Below, one piece after another: positions 18,880 through 27,939 of a stretch of 64,000 bases of DNA (position 1 is its first letter; every line of letters starts with the position of its first letter). The translations under genes and the position numbers were made by a program. Source of the DNA: Chryseobacterium sp. MFBS3-17 (GTDB lineage: Bacteria; Bacteroidota; Bacteroidia; Flavobacteriales; Weeksellaceae); assembly GCF_020687745.1 (NCBI RefSeq), contig NZ_JAJEWK010000005.1, forward strand, positions 1 to 64,000. Reading direction: 5' to 3'. A model generated the notes under the pieces. The model was not told the DNA's origin and ran no database searches. It saw only the letters and a program-made list of their open reading frames with translations.

Positions 18880-19194
18880 ATGAGCATTGTAAGCCTGACT
18901 TTCCACTGTCCTGCCGCCACCCTGAACGCATGGGAGGTTTATTCTAAAAACGAACTGTTGCAAATGGTACAAAACCTGATGGACGTGGAGAAATTTATCC
19001 TGTCTGATGTGCAGACTGAGATGATTGAAGAAGGCAAAAATTCTAACCTCTTACTGGTTTTTGAAAATGACGAAATGCGGGATACCTTTCTTGAAAATGA
19101 ACTGGCCAATATTGCTGAGCGGATTGAGCAGAAATTCGGAGATGAAATCATGATTTTTAAAACATTCCTGAATCCCTATTCGTCGCGCTTCTGA
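18880..19194 (+). CDS. DUF4286 family protein
   Basis: A 104-residue protein from ATG 18880 (MSIVSLTFHC). The reading frame stays open 15 codons further upstream, but that part lacks family character and overlaps the DnaA box. DUF4286 proteins are small Bacteroidota proteins with a ferredoxin-like alpha-beta fold and no known role. The end FLNPYSSRF is typical of the family. It is divergent from gyrA. Confidence 0.8.
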   Translation: MSIVSLTFHCPAATLNAWEVYSKNELLQMVQNLMDVEKFILSDVQTEMIEEGKNSNLLLVFENDEMRDTFLENELANIAERIEQKFGDEIMIFKTFLNPYSSRF

Positions 19195-19210
19195 GATTGA
19201 TGATAACGAA

Positions 19211-19234
19211 AAATGCGGGACATTTCCCGCATTT
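19211..19234. terminator. Terminator between convergent genes
   Basis: Arms AAATGCGGG / CCCGCATTT (19211-19219, 19226-19234), loop of six. The short T stretch on each side suggests it can serve DUF4286 and the lipoprotein gene. Confidence 0.7.
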
Positions 19235-19248
19235 ATTATGTGATCAGG

Positions 19249-19680
19249 TTATTTTTTCTTGTGGTTCTTGTGTTTGCTGTGCTGGTGCCCTTTTTTCTTG
19301 TCGTGCTCCCATTTGTTGTACTTCTGATGGTTGCTTTTCTTTTGATTCTTTCCATAAAAAGTGGTATTGCCTACCCGCACTTTTTTATTCTGCCCCGGTG
19401 CGTAGTCTCTGGCACTTCCGCCGTAAACCTTCTTGGCCTGTCCCGGTGGCATCTTCTTATAATTTTTGCTGTAAACCGGTGCTCTTTTAATTAATCGTCC
19501 GTTCTGATACACGTTTCCGTAGCGGTCGCGGTACACTTCGCCGTGTCTGTAAATTTTACCGTCCGGACTTCTGTATACGGTTCCGGGGTAGTTATTGCCA
19601 TACGTGCCGCCGGTTGATGTACAGGATGCCATAGTAAAAGCAAGCCCGGCGGTCAGAAATATTTTCAGAATATTTTTCAT
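19249..19680 (-). CDS. Basic, His/Lys-rich putative lipoprotein
   Basis: 143 residues from the ATG at 19680 (seven more open codons lie upstream but would spoil the signal). The lipobox is MASC, cleaved at Cys19 of MKNILKIFLTAGLAFTMASC. The mature part has YR.G.vYrdRYGNVYQNGR-type Tyr/Gly/Arg repeats and ends in a strongly basic tail of about 35 residues made mostly of Lys, His, Asn and Gln. The pI must be very high. The tail could bind metals, nucleic acid or acidic polysaccharide; none is proven. I know no characterised family. Confidence 0.7.
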   Translation of the reverse strand: MKNILKIFLTAGLAFTMASCTSTGGTYGNNYPGTVYRSPDGKIYRHGEVYRDRYGNVYQNGRLIKRAPVYSKNYKKMPPGQAKKVYGGSARDYAPGQNKKVRVGNTTFYGKNQKKSNHQKYNKWEHDKKKGHQHSKHKNHKKK

Positions 19681-19798
19681 TGTAAAGGATTTTAGTTGCA
19701 AATCTGATTCAATGAATATGCCAAACTGCTAAAATATGCTGTAATGAGGCTTTTCCATAAGGTGCAACTTTCCTTCCTGCTAGTCAGAAGCATGGTAT

Positions 19799-20290
19799 TC
19801 AGAACAGTTGACTTCTCCTCTCCAGGATGATGACATCCCGCCATACGCCCTGATGTTCTGCCAGACGCTGCCGTGTACCTACAGTACGAAAACCTAATTT
19901 ATGGTGCATGCTGAGGGATGCTGTGTTCTCCGGGAAAATACCGGACTGCAAAGTCCAGATTCCGTGGTCTTCGCTATCCAGAATAAGTTTTTTCAATAAG
20001 ATGGTGCCTGTTCCCTTCCGCTGAACTTCATTTGCTACATAAATGCTGATTTCGGCCACACCGCTTAAGCATGCTCTTTTGCTTACCGGCATCAGCGCTG
20101 CCCAACCCAGCACATTTTCGTGCTCATCTTCCAGAACCCAGCGGCAAAAATGGTGATAGGTCATGTCCCAGCTCTCCCAGGTGGGAACGTTGGTTTCAAA
20201 AGTAGCGTTTCCGCCTTCTATTCCCTGCCGGTAAATGTCCAGAACGCGTGTTCCGTCTTCAGCAGACATATGTCTCAGTTCGTAATTCAT
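19799..20290 (-). CDS. GNAT N-acetyltransferase, phosphinothricin acetyltransferase-like
   Basis: A 163-residue Gcn5-type acetyltransferase. Motifs in order: VAEISIYV (beta strand before the acetyl-CoA site), QRKGTGTILL (pyrophosphate loop), FPENTASLSMHHKLGF and the tail QGVWRDVIILER. This tail and the early ENATFET-like segment (GGNATFETNVPTW) are the signature of the Pat/YwnH/MddA subgroup, which acetylates phosphinothricin, methionine sulfone/sulfoximine and related amino acids. It follows uvrA by 58 bp on the same strand and may share its transcript. Confidence 0.85.
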   Translation of the reverse strand: MNYELRHMSAEDGTRVLDIYRQGIEGGNATFETNVPTWESWDMTYHHFCRWVLEDEHENVLGWAALMPVSKRACLSGVAEISIYVANEVQRKGTGTILLKKLILDSEDHGIWTLQSGIFPENTASLSMHHKLGFRTVGTRQRLAEHQGVWRDVIILERRSQLF

Positions 20291-20348
20291 AGGTGTGGTT
20301 TGCTCAGAAAATTTATGGTAAATGTGCTGTGTTTTGATCTTGCCAAAG

Positions 20349-23183
20349 TCACCGCTTCAGTTCGTTCTTCAAGAATTTTCCCGTCAGCGACTTTTTATTT
20401 TTCACAATCTCCTCCGGTGTACCTTCGGTTACAATTTTACCCCCGTGCTTACCACCTTCCGGACCAATGTCTATAATGTGATCGGCGAGTTTAATGACAT
20501 CCATATTATGTTCAATAATGATGAATGAATTCCCCAAATCTACCAGTTTGTTAATGGAGTCCATCAGGACTTTTACATCTTCAAAATGAAGCCCGGTAGT
20601 GGGCTCGTCCAGAATATAAAGGGTGTTTCCGGTTTGCCTTTTAGACAATTCCGTAGCCAGTTTGATGCGTTGTGCCTCCCCGCCAGAAACCGTGGTGGAT
20701 TGTTGTCCCAGGGTGATATATCCCAGTCCAACATCCTGCAGGGTTTTCACTTTATTGAAAATCTTCGGAATCGGTGCAAAAAATTCTACCGCTTCGTCTA
20801 TAGTCATTTCCAGAACATCGGAAATGGATTTTCCTTTATAGCGGACCTCCAGTGTTTCCCGGTTGAATCTTTTACCATTGCAGGTTTCACAATGCACGTA
20901 CACATCTGGCAGGAAATTCATTTCAATCACCTTTAAACCTCCTCCCTGGCAGGTTTCGCAGCGGCCGCCTTTCACATTAAAAGAAAATCTTCCCGGTTTG
21001 TAACCACGGATTTTACTTTCCGGCAGTTCTGCAAAAAGGGTACGGATGTCTGTGAACATACCGGTATAGGTGGCTGGATTGGAACGTGGAGTTCGCCCTA
21101 TGGGTGCCTGATCCACATCCACAATTTTGTCTATATGCTCTATGCCTTCAATTTTCTTGTAAGGCAGGGGCTCCTGTACACTCCGGTAAAAATGCTGATT
21201 CAGAATGGGATACAATGTTCCGTTAATGAGCGATGATTTTCCGCTTCCTGAAATTCCCGTAACCACTACCAGTTTTCCCAGCGGTATTTCCAGATTTACA
21301 TTTTTCAGATTATTGCCGCTGGCGCTTTTCAGCACGATGCTTTTACCGTTGCCTTTTCTTCTTTCAGCAGGAATTTCAATATTGCGGCGTCCGGTCATAT
21401 AATCTGCAGTCACGGTGTCTGCTTTCAGCATGTCATCCGGTTTTCCCTGCCACAGTATTTCGCCACCGTGTTTTCCGGCTTTGGGACCAATGTCCAGTAC
21501 ATGGTCGGCACCCAGAATCATGTCTTTGTCATGCTCTACCACCAGCACGGAATTACCGATGTCCCGAAGGTTTTTCAGAGAGGTGATCAACCGTTCATTG
21601 TCCCGCTGATGCAGTCCGATGGAGGGTTCATCCAGGATATACAGCACATTCACCAACTGAGATCCGATCTGGGTAGCCAGACGGATGCGCTGACTTTCTC
21701 CCCCAGAAAGGGTTCTGGAACTGCGGCTCAGACTCAGGTAATCCAACCCTACATCCAGCAAAAACTGCAGGCGGGTCTCAATTTCTTTTAAAATTTCATG
21801 AGCAATGATGCTGTTTTTCCGGGAGAATTTTGTTTTCACCGAGCCCAGCCATTCCTGAAGATCTGCCAGAGACAAAGCACTGACTTCGGCGATGTTTTTA
21901 TCATCAATTTTAAAGCTCAGGCTTTCCGGCTGCAACCGGGTACCTTTGCAGTGGGGGCAAGTTTCTTCTGTGGTAAAATGCCGCTCCAGCAGTACCGCAT
22001 CATAACTTTCTTTATCTTCAATAATGCCATCCATGAACGCTATAAGACCCTCAAAATTTACTTTGATTTTCTTGGAAATTCCGGCATATTTCAGGTCTTT
22101 ATTGATCTCGCTGGACATCCCATGGTAGATGTGATGCAACACATCCTCCGGAATTTTGTGGAAAGGGGTGGATAAATCCAGACCGAAAACTTCCATGATG
22201 TTCTTGATCTGGGTGAGCACCCATTTGTTATTTTTGATGTCTTCCAGTGGCAGTAATGCTCCCTGATTGATGGATAATTTATCGTTGGTTACAAAATGGT
22301 CAGTGTTGATTTTTTTGATGGTGCCCAGTCCTTTGCAGTTCGGGCAGCTGCCCTTGGGAGAGTTGAAGGAGAAGGTGTTGGGTTCCGGCAGTGCCATGGA
22401 CATGCCGGTATCATCGTCCATCAGATTTTTGGAGAAATACTGGATGTCGGTTTCGTTGAGTTTCTGAATGCCAATGACACCTTCGCCCATATCCAAAGCG
22501 GTTTTCAGCGATTTTGCCATACGGTTTTCTGTCGCCTTTTCCCCGATGATCCACCGGTCTATCACAATGTCGATATCATGTGTTTTGTACCGGTCCAGCT
22601 TCAGGTCGTATTCTATATCCTGCAAAACCCCGTCTATGCGGGCCTGGCCATATCCTTTTTTGGCCATTTGGATAAACAGTTCATGATAATGTCCTTTTCT
22701 GGAGCGGACAACCGGTGCCAGCAGAAGAATTTTTTCTCCGGCGAAATTTTCGTTAATGGTTTCCAGAATTTGTTCTTCGGTATAGCTTACCAGTTTTTTT
22801 CCGGAGGTCAGTGAGTAAGCGTCTGAAACTCTGGCGAAGAGCAGTCTTAGAAAATCGTACAGCTCTGTCACAGTACCTACGGTAGAACGCGGATTTTTGT
22901 TCGTAGTTTTCTGCTCTATGGCAATAACCGGAGACAGACCCTCTATTTTGTCCACATCCGGACGTTCCAGTCCACCGAGAAACTGCCTGGCGTATGCGGA
23001 AAAGGTTTCAATATAACGCCGCTGTCCTTCGGCGAAAATGGTATCAAAGGCTAAGGAAGATTTCCCGCTGCCGGAAAGACCGGTGATGACAACCAGTTCA
23101 TTGCGGGGAATTTTAACGTTGATGTTTTTTAAATTGTGTTCACGGGCGCCGTAAACTTCTATATATTCTTTGCTTTCAGTCAT
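20349..23183 (-). CDS. uvrA: Excinuclease ABC subunit A
   Basis: A 944-residue DNA damage sensor of nucleotide excision repair, working as a dimer with UvrB. The N-terminal Walker A GLSGSGKS lies at 35-42, the first zinc site around CPNCKGLG and [11 protein letters not shown] signatures as LSGGESQRI and VSGGEAQRI, the second Walker A as GISGSGKS and the second zinc finger as CETCQGGG and CETCNGKR. Length is normal and all motifs look intact. A -7 box lies at 23222-23229. Confidence 0.97.
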   Translation of the reverse strand: MTESKEYIEVYGAREHNLKNINVKIPRNELVVITGLSGSGKSSLAFDTIFAEGQRRYIETFSAYARQFLGGLERPDVDKIEGLSPVIAIEQKTTNKNPRSTVGTVTELYDFLRLLFARVSDAYSLTSGKKLVSYTEEQILETINENFAGEKILLLAPVVRSRKGHYHELFIQMAKKGYGQARIDGVLQDIEYDLKLDRYKTHDIDIVIDRWIIGEKATENRMAKSLKTALDMGEGVIGIQKLNETDIQYFSKNLMDDDTGMSMALPEPNTFSFNSPKGSCPNCKGLGTIKKINTDHFVTNDKLSINQGALLPLEDIKNNKWVLTQIKNIMEVFGLDLSTPFHKIPEDVLHHIYHGMSSEINKDLKYAGISKKIKVNFEGLIAFMDGIIEDKESYDAVLLERHFTTEETCPHCKGTRLQPESLSFKIDDKNIAEVSALSLADLQEWLGSVKTKFSRKNSIIAHEILKEIETRLQFLLDVGLDYLSLSRSSRTLSGGESQRIRLATQIGSQLVNVLYILDEPSIGLHQRDNERLITSLKNLRDIGNSVLVVEHDKDMILGADHVLDIGPKAGKHGGEILWQGKPDDMLKADTVTADYMTGRRNIEIPAERRKGNGKSIVLKSASGNNLKNVNLEIPLGKLVVVTGISGSGKSSLINGTLYPILNQHFYRSVQEPLPYKKIEGIEHIDKIVDVDQAPIGRTPRSNPATYTGMFTDIRTLFAELPESKIRGYKPGRFSFNVKGGRCETCQGGGLKVIEMNFLPDVYVHCETCNGKRFNRETLEVRYKGKSISDVLEMTIDEAVEFFAPIPKIFNKVKTLQDVGLGYITLGQQSTTVSGGEAQRIKLATELSKRQTGNTLYILDEPTTGLHFEDVKVLMDSINKLVDLGNSFIIIEHNMDVIKLADHIIDIGPEGGKHGGKIVTEGTPEEIVKNKKSLTGKFLKNELKR

Positions 23184-23221
23184 GAATTAAGCCCTGTTTT
23201 TCTCTAAAAAACAGAACGGTG

Positions 23222-23229
23222 CAAAATTA
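23222..23229 (-). promoter_or_regulatory. -7 promoter element for uvrA
   Basis: TAATTTTG on the minus strand matches TAnnTTTG, 38 bp before the uvrA start. No TTTG at 19-20 bp upstream was found. Confidence 0.45.
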
Positions 23230-23319
23230 CATAATTTAAAGCACAATTTAACTCACCCATAATGCTGAATTCACATCCGGGCAAATGCGATTTCCTTAGA
23301 TAAATCTGCTACGGAATAC

Positions 23320-24669
23320 TTATTTTTTACGCTTGGCTTTGCTCTTTGCTTTAGCCTGAGCACGGTTTCCGGGTTTTGTTTTCGGTGGGTTTCTTTTGGT
23401 TGGACCGCCCCAGTTTTCTTTACGGTTTTTCGCTTTCTTCTCATGAAATGCGCCGCCGCCTTCTACAATTTTTACGGTGTGGGCATTCTTCATGACCACT
23501 ACCTCCTGTTCGGAGGCAATTTTTTGCGGGTTTTCCGGTACGGATTCCGGGAATGGAATCTGCTTGAGTTCTTTATCCATAAGAACTTCTATATCAAGCA
23601 GTAAGGGCTCTTCTTTTGGAGTAACAAATGAAAGAGCGATGCCGTCTTTGTCTGCCCGGCCGGTACGGCCGATGCGGTGAATGTACTGCTCCGGTACTTC
23701 AGGGGTTTCAAAATTGATGACATGGGTAATGTCTGAAATATCCAGACCTCTTGCCATGATGTCTGTGGTAATGAGTCCGCGAACTTCCTGATTCTGAAAG
23801 CTTTTCATGGCTCGCAAACGGTAATTTTGGGATTTATTGGAGTGAATCACATCAAACTGTTCTGGGAACAACTCATCTATTTTGGTAAAAAGTAAATCGG
23901 CGTGCTTTTTATTATTGGTAAAAATCAGTACCTTAGACATTTCCGGGTCAGTTTCTAGAAGATGCTTCAGCAGATTAATTTTTGTATTGAAGTTTCTTAC
24001 CGGATAGAAAGATTGTTCAATTTTCTCCAGTGGGGTTCCGGATTTTGCAAGAGAAATTTCCACCGGATTGGCAAAATACTCATCCAGCATCTCATCTACG
24101 GCTTCGGTCATGGTCGCAGAAAACAGAATGTTTTGCCTTTTGGCTTTCATCATCTCAAAAATATGCGTGAGTTGCGGTCTGAAACCCAGGTTCAGCATTT
24201 CATCAAACTCGTCTATCACCAGTTTCTGCACTTCTTTCAGAGAAATGGCATTGTCTATGGCCAGATCCATGACCCTGCCGGGGGTTCCCACCAGAATATC
24301 ACAGCCGTCATTAAATAAAAGCTTTTGGGTATTGATGTTTTTACCACCATAAATTCCAATGATTCTGGCGGTAGTGTTCTGTGCCAGTTGCTCCAGCACT
24401 TCTGTAACCTGAACCACCAGTTCACGGGTAGGAACCAGGACCAATACAGTGGGGTGCCCGCTTTTATTGTATTTCCACATTTGCAGAACCGGCAGCAAAT
24501 AGGCCAGTGTTTTTCCGGTTCCGGTCTGCGCAATACCCATGATATCGCGGCCGGACAAGATGGGTTTAAAGCTCTTCTCCTGTATGGGCGTAGGCTCAAA
24601 CAGGTTCAGGTCTGCCAGTGCGTCCAGAATTCTTCCGGATAATTCAAAGTCTGCAAAAGTGATTTTCAT
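23320..24669 (-). CDS. DEAD-box-family ATP-dependent RNA helicase (DEFD variant)
   Basis: A 449-residue superfamily 2 RNA helicase. It has a Q motif (FEPTPIQ, 24-30), motif I AQTGTGKT (47-54), Ia PTRELV, TPGR, motif II DEFD (153-156) where most members have DEAD, motif III SAT, and motif VI HRIGRTGR. The tail from about residue 410 is rich in Lys, Arg, Asn and Pro, typical of the basic RNA-binding ends of DbpA/RhlE/CsdA-like proteins. It probably helps ribosome assembly or cold adaptation. A -7 box lies only 4 bp before the ATG. Confidence 0.93.
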   Translation of the reverse strand: MKITFADFELSGRILDALADLNLFEPTPIQEKSFKPILSGRDIMGIAQTGTGKTLAYLLPVLQMWKYNKSGHPTVLVLVPTRELVVQVTEVLEQLAQNTTARIIGIYGGKNINTQKLLFNDGCDILVGTPGRVMDLAIDNAISLKEVQKLVIDEFDEMLNLGFRPQLTHIFEMMKAKRQNILFSATMTEAVDEMLDEYFANPVEISLAKSGTPLEKIEQSFYPVRNFNTKINLLKHLLETDPEMSKVLIFTNNKKHADLLFTKIDELFPEQFDVIHSNKSQNYRLRAMKSFQNQEVRGLITTDIMARGLDISDITHVINFETPEVPEQYIHRIGRTGRADKDGIALSFVTPKEEPLLLDIEVLMDKELKQIPFPESVPENPQKIASEQEVVVMKNAHTVKIVEGGGAFHEKKAKNRKENWGGPTKRNPPKTKPGNRAQAKAKSKAKRKK

Positions 24670-24673
24670 GCGA

Positions 24674-24681
24674 CAAAGATA
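24674..24681 (-). promoter_or_regulatory. -7 element of the helicase gene, near-leaderless
   Basis: TATCTTTG on the minus strand, a perfect TAnnTTTG, ends 4 bp before the ATG at 24669, so transcription would begin at or next to the start codon. A -33 TTTG is not evident. Confidence 0.5.
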
Positions 24682-24823
24682 GTTTTTTTTGAATTTGGAA
24701 TTTTTTGTGTCTTCGCAACTTCCATTTGCAGAAATGATTAAACCTTTAGTCTGTCTGTACCTGCTGCACTTCCTGTTGCATTGTTGGGCCGGAATTTGTA
24801 TTTATAGAACATAAATTATAGCA

Positions 24824-25654
24824 TTGTTTTCCATTTTTAATTCTGAAAAAAGAAAGAAAAAATACCGTGAAGTATCGCTGGTACTGTCTGGTGGTGGTGC
24901 CCGCGGTTTCGGCCATATAGGTGTTTTAGAGGTATTGCGGGAGCATGGATTTCATATTCACCATATCAGCGGCACTTCCATGGGAGCGCTCATTGGCGGG
25001 CTGTATGCCATGGGCAGGCTCGATGATTTTAAAGAGTGGGTGACCCATATGGGCAAATTGCAGGCGCTGGATCTGATTGATCTTTCTATTCGCCGGCGGG
25101 GTTTTCTGAAAGGCAACAGGGTGTTCCGCAAAATGAAAACCTTGTTTCCCACCACCAATATAGAAGATCTGGATATTGGTTTTGCAGCGATTGCGACACA
25201 ATTATATGCCAAAAAAACAGTTTGCTTCACCGAAGGTGATATTTACGATGCCATACGGGCTTCTGTAGCCATTCCCACCATATTTTCACCGGTAGAGATT
25301 GATAATGATGTGTACGTGGACGGAGGAATCTTAAACAATATTCCGGTGGAATATGCCAAAAGAAAGAAACGTGATCTGCTGATGGTGGTAGATGTCAATG
25401 CCTTTATTCCCTATGAAGGCCAGACCAGTCCGGTGAAAGACCTTTGCGGCAACCTGAATGTGTTTACCCATTCCCTGTCCCTGCTGATTGAGACCAATGC
25501 TCAGAATTCCCTGAAAGCCTGTCCGCCGGATTTGCTCATTCAGCTGTCCCGGGAATCCTGTGCCATGCACGATTTTTTTAAAGTTAAAAAGCAGATTGAG
25601 TATGGAAGGCAGTGTGCAGAGAAAGCCATTGCTGATTTTTTAAAAGCGGAATAA
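24824..25654 (+). CDS. Patatin-like phospholipase family protein
   Basis: A 276-residue lipid acyl hydrolase with a Ser-Asp dyad. The oxyanion loop is GGGARG (23-28), the nucleophile elbow GTSMG has Ser52, and the catalytic Asp is D166 in VDGG. There is no signal peptide, as in the short cytoplasmic RssA/YlbK-type members. The start is TTG at 24824; the next Met is well inside the fold. It is followed after one base by a lipoprotein gene, so the two are cotranscribed. The substrate is unknown. Confidence 0.88.
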   Translation: MFSIFNSEKRKKKYREVSLVLSGGGARGFGHIGVLEVLREHGFHIHHISGTSMGALIGGLYAMGRLDDFKEWVTHMGKLQALDLIDLSIRRRGFLKGNRVFRKMKTLFPTTNIEDLDIGFAAIATQLYAKKTVCFTEGDIYDAIRASVAIPTIFSPVEIDNDVYVDGGILNNIPVEYAKRKKRDLLMVVDVNAFIPYEGQTSPVKDLCGNLNVFTHSLSLLIETNAQNSLKACPPDLLIQLSRESCAMHDFFKVKKQIEYGRQCAEKAIADFLKAE

Positions 25655-25655
25655 A

Positions 25656-26294
25656 ATGAAAAAAATCATCTGGATATCTGTATTGGCAATTATGGCCTGC
25701 GACAAGAAATTGCCGGCAGAGTCTTCACATGAAAAGAAGGTGACAGATTCGGTTTCCGGTCTGCAGCGCCAGCCACTTCCGGAAAATCTGGTGCGGTGGA
25801 TGGATTTTTACCGGGCAGAAAATCCGGACTTCAATTTTTCCGGTTTTACGCTGAAAGATTCTCTGCAGATGATGGTCCGTGCGGGAAATGTTCCGGCGGT
25901 GTATGAAGAAGATTTCGAAGAGGTATATAAAAAATTCCTGATTTACAGCGCAGACAGCCTGAAGTATGTGGATTTTCACAGCTATCACTGGTCATTAGAC
26001 GAAAACCAAAATCCTTCTTTTGAAGCAGACCAGCAGGTAAACCTGGTGGATATGGAGAAAAAGGAGATTAGCCAGATTGCATTTTTCGGCCCTTCATTTA
26101 CTATAGAAGAGGGATACTGGGAAGATGACAGTACCATTGTCCTGCTGGGTAACACCTATGAGAAGGTTCCTTTTTATATGAAATTTGATTTGGAGGAAAA
26201 GATTCAGAAAATTTATCAGTATCCGGACACGCTTACGGTTTCCGGGAATTATACCGAAATGCGTCTGAAGCAACACGGTATCGGGGGAAACTAA
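25656..26294 (+). CDS. Putative lipoprotein of unknown function
   Basis: A 212-residue protein with a good lipobox (IMAC, Cys15) followed by a charged linker. The mature part is acidic and beta-rich in its second half (SFTIEEGYWEDDSTIVLLG), suggesting a beta-propeller fragment or lipocalin-like fold, but no family is recognised. It starts one base after the patatin-like gene, so the two probably work on envelope material together. Confidence 0.7.
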   Translation: MKKIIWISVLAIMACDKKLPAESSHEKKVTDSVSGLQRQPLPENLVRWMDFYRAENPDFNFSGFTLKDSLQMMVRAGNVPAVYEEDFEEVYKKFLIYSADSLKYVDFHSYHWSLDENQNPSFEADQQVNLVDMEKKEISQIAFFGPSFTIEEGYWEDDSTIVLLGNTYEKVPFYMKFDLEEKIQKIYQYPDTLTVSGNYTEMRLKQHGIGGN

Positions 26295-26313
26295 GCTATT
26301 CAGAAAAAAAATC

Positions 26314-26337
26314 ACCCGAACGATAGCTCGTCCGGGT
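26314..26337. terminator. Terminator between convergent lipoprotein gene and guaA
   Basis: Arms ACCCG..ACGA / TCGT..CGGGT with one internal mismatch, flanked by eight A on one side and T-rich sequence on the other; it can act in both directions. Confidence 0.7.
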
Positions 26338-26347
26338 CATTTTTATT

Positions 26348-27877
26348 TTATTCCCACTCAATTGTTGCCGGTGGTTTGCTGGAGATGTCATACGCCACAC
26401 GGTTGATGCCGCGCACTTCATTGATGATTCTGTTTGAGACGTTTTCCAGAAATTCCCACGGGAAATGGCTGAAGGTCGCCGTCATGAAATCTGTAGTATT
26501 GGCAGAGCGGACTACAGCCGTATATTCATAGGTACGCTCATCGCCCATTACACCTACAGATTTTACCGGTAGCAGAACTACAAAAGCCTGAGAAACCTTT
26601 TCGTACAGATCATTCTTATACAGTTCTTCAATGAAAATATCATCTGCCTCCTGCAGGATTTTGACTTTTTCCTCGTTCACCTCACCCAGAATCCGGATAC
26701 CCAGTCCTGGTCCGGGGAACGGATGTCTGTACACCAGGTGGTGCGGAATCCCGAGCTCCTCTCCTACTTTCCTTACCTCATCCTTAAACAGTTCGCGCAG
26801 AGGTTCCAGCAGTTCCAGATTCATTTCTTCCGGCAGTCCGCCTACATTGTGGTGTGATTTGATTACTGCTGAGGGACCTTTAACCGACTGACTTTCGATA
26901 ACGTCCGGGTAAATGGTTCCCTGTGCCAGAAATTTGGCCCCTTCAAATTTGTGAGATTCCTCGTCAAAAACAGCGACAAATTCATTTCCGATGATTTTTC
27001 TTTTCTCCTCGGGGTCAGAAATACCGCTCAGTTTATCCATAAAACGTTTACGGGCATCTACCATTTCAATTTTCATGTGGAAATGTTCGCCATAGTTGGC
27101 CATTACCTTTTGACCCTCATCTTTACGCAGCAATCCGGTATCCACAAATATACATTGCAACTGGTCGCCGATGGCCCTGTGAATCAGTACAGCCGCCACA
27201 GAGGAATCCACGCCTCCGGAAAGTCCCAGAATAACTTTATCCGTGCCAACTTTCGCCTTGATTTCTTTGATGGTTTTGTCTATATAATTGGTGAGATGCC
27301 ATTTTTTCGGTGCATTACAGATTTTAAAGACAAAATTTTCAAGCATGCGCTGTCCCTCCTCGGTATGGGAAACTTCCGGGTGAAACTGTACACCGTATAT
27401 TTTTCTGGATTCGTTAGAAATGGCAGAAACTACATCAGTAGTAGCATTGACCACAAAACCCTCCGGCACTTCTTCTACTTCATCAAAATGACTCATCCAG
27501 ACGGTAGAAAACCGGCTTACGCCGCCCAGCAGCGAGTTGGTGCGGTCTATTTTCAGTTGAGCTTTACCATATTCACCTTTTTGACCTTTTTTTACTTTGC
27601 CGCCCAGCAGGTGGGTGGTGAGTTGCATGCCATAGCAGATTCCGAGCACCGGAATATCCTGGTCAAATAATGAGGCCTCAATCAGGTGTGCATTTTCTGC
27701 ATTTACAGAGCTTGGACCTCCGGAAAGAATGATCCCCGCAGGATTTTTTTGCAGAATTTCATCCAATGGCGTATTGAAAGGCAGCACTTCGGAATACACT
27801 TCCATTTCGCGTATTCTGCGGGCAATCAGTTGGTTGTATTGTGAGCCGAAGTCCAGGATGATGATTCCGTTCTTCAT
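26348..27877 (-). CDS. guaA: GMP synthase (glutamine-hydrolysing)
   Basis: Converts XMP, ATP and glutamine to GMP. I start at the ATG at 27877 ([13 protein letters not shown]); a TTG two codons earlier is possible. The N-terminal glutaminase has the nucleophile Cys in GICYGMQ and the His-Glu of QFHPEVS. The ATP-pyrophosphatase has the P-loop LSGGVDSS, and the C-terminal dimerisation domain ends in the typical KPPATIEWE. The gene is the last of the purine cluster, but a terminator-like hairpin at 27908-27931 sits before it. Confidence 0.97.
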   Translation of the reverse strand: MKNGIIILDFGSQYNQLIARRIREMEVYSEVLPFNTPLDEILQKNPAGIILSGGPSSVNAENAHLIEASLFDQDIPVLGICYGMQLTTHLLGGKVKKGQKGEYGKAQLKIDRTNSLLGGVSRFSTVWMSHFDEVEEVPEGFVVNATTDVVSAISNESRKIYGVQFHPEVSHTEEGQRMLENFVFKICNAPKKWHLTNYIDKTIKEIKAKVGTDKVILGLSGGVDSSVAAVLIHRAIGDQLQCIFVDTGLLRKDEGQKVMANYGEHFHMKIEMVDARKRFMDKLSGISDPEEKRKIIGNEFVAVFDEESHKFEGAKFLAQGTIYPDVIESQSVKGPSAVIKSHHNVGGLPEEMNLELLEPLRELFKDEVRKVGEELGIPHHLVYRHPFPGPGLGIRILGEVNEEKVKILQEADDIFIEELYKNDLYEKVSQAFVVLLPVKSVGVMGDERTYEYTAVVRSANTTDFMTATFSHFPWEFLENVSNRIINEVRGINRVAYDISSKPPATIEWE

Positions 27878-27907
27878 AATCAATAAAATTTTTAATGTTT
27901 AATACTA

Positions 27908-27931
27908 AAAAAACGTGAAAAACTCACGTTT
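27908..27931 (-). terminator. Terminator between purD and guaA
   Basis: Arms AAACGTGA / TCACGTTT (27911-27918, 27924-27931), loop of five, with a T run on the minus strand. It should reduce read-through from purD into guaA. Confidence 0.75.
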
Positions 27932-27939
27932 CTTATCTG

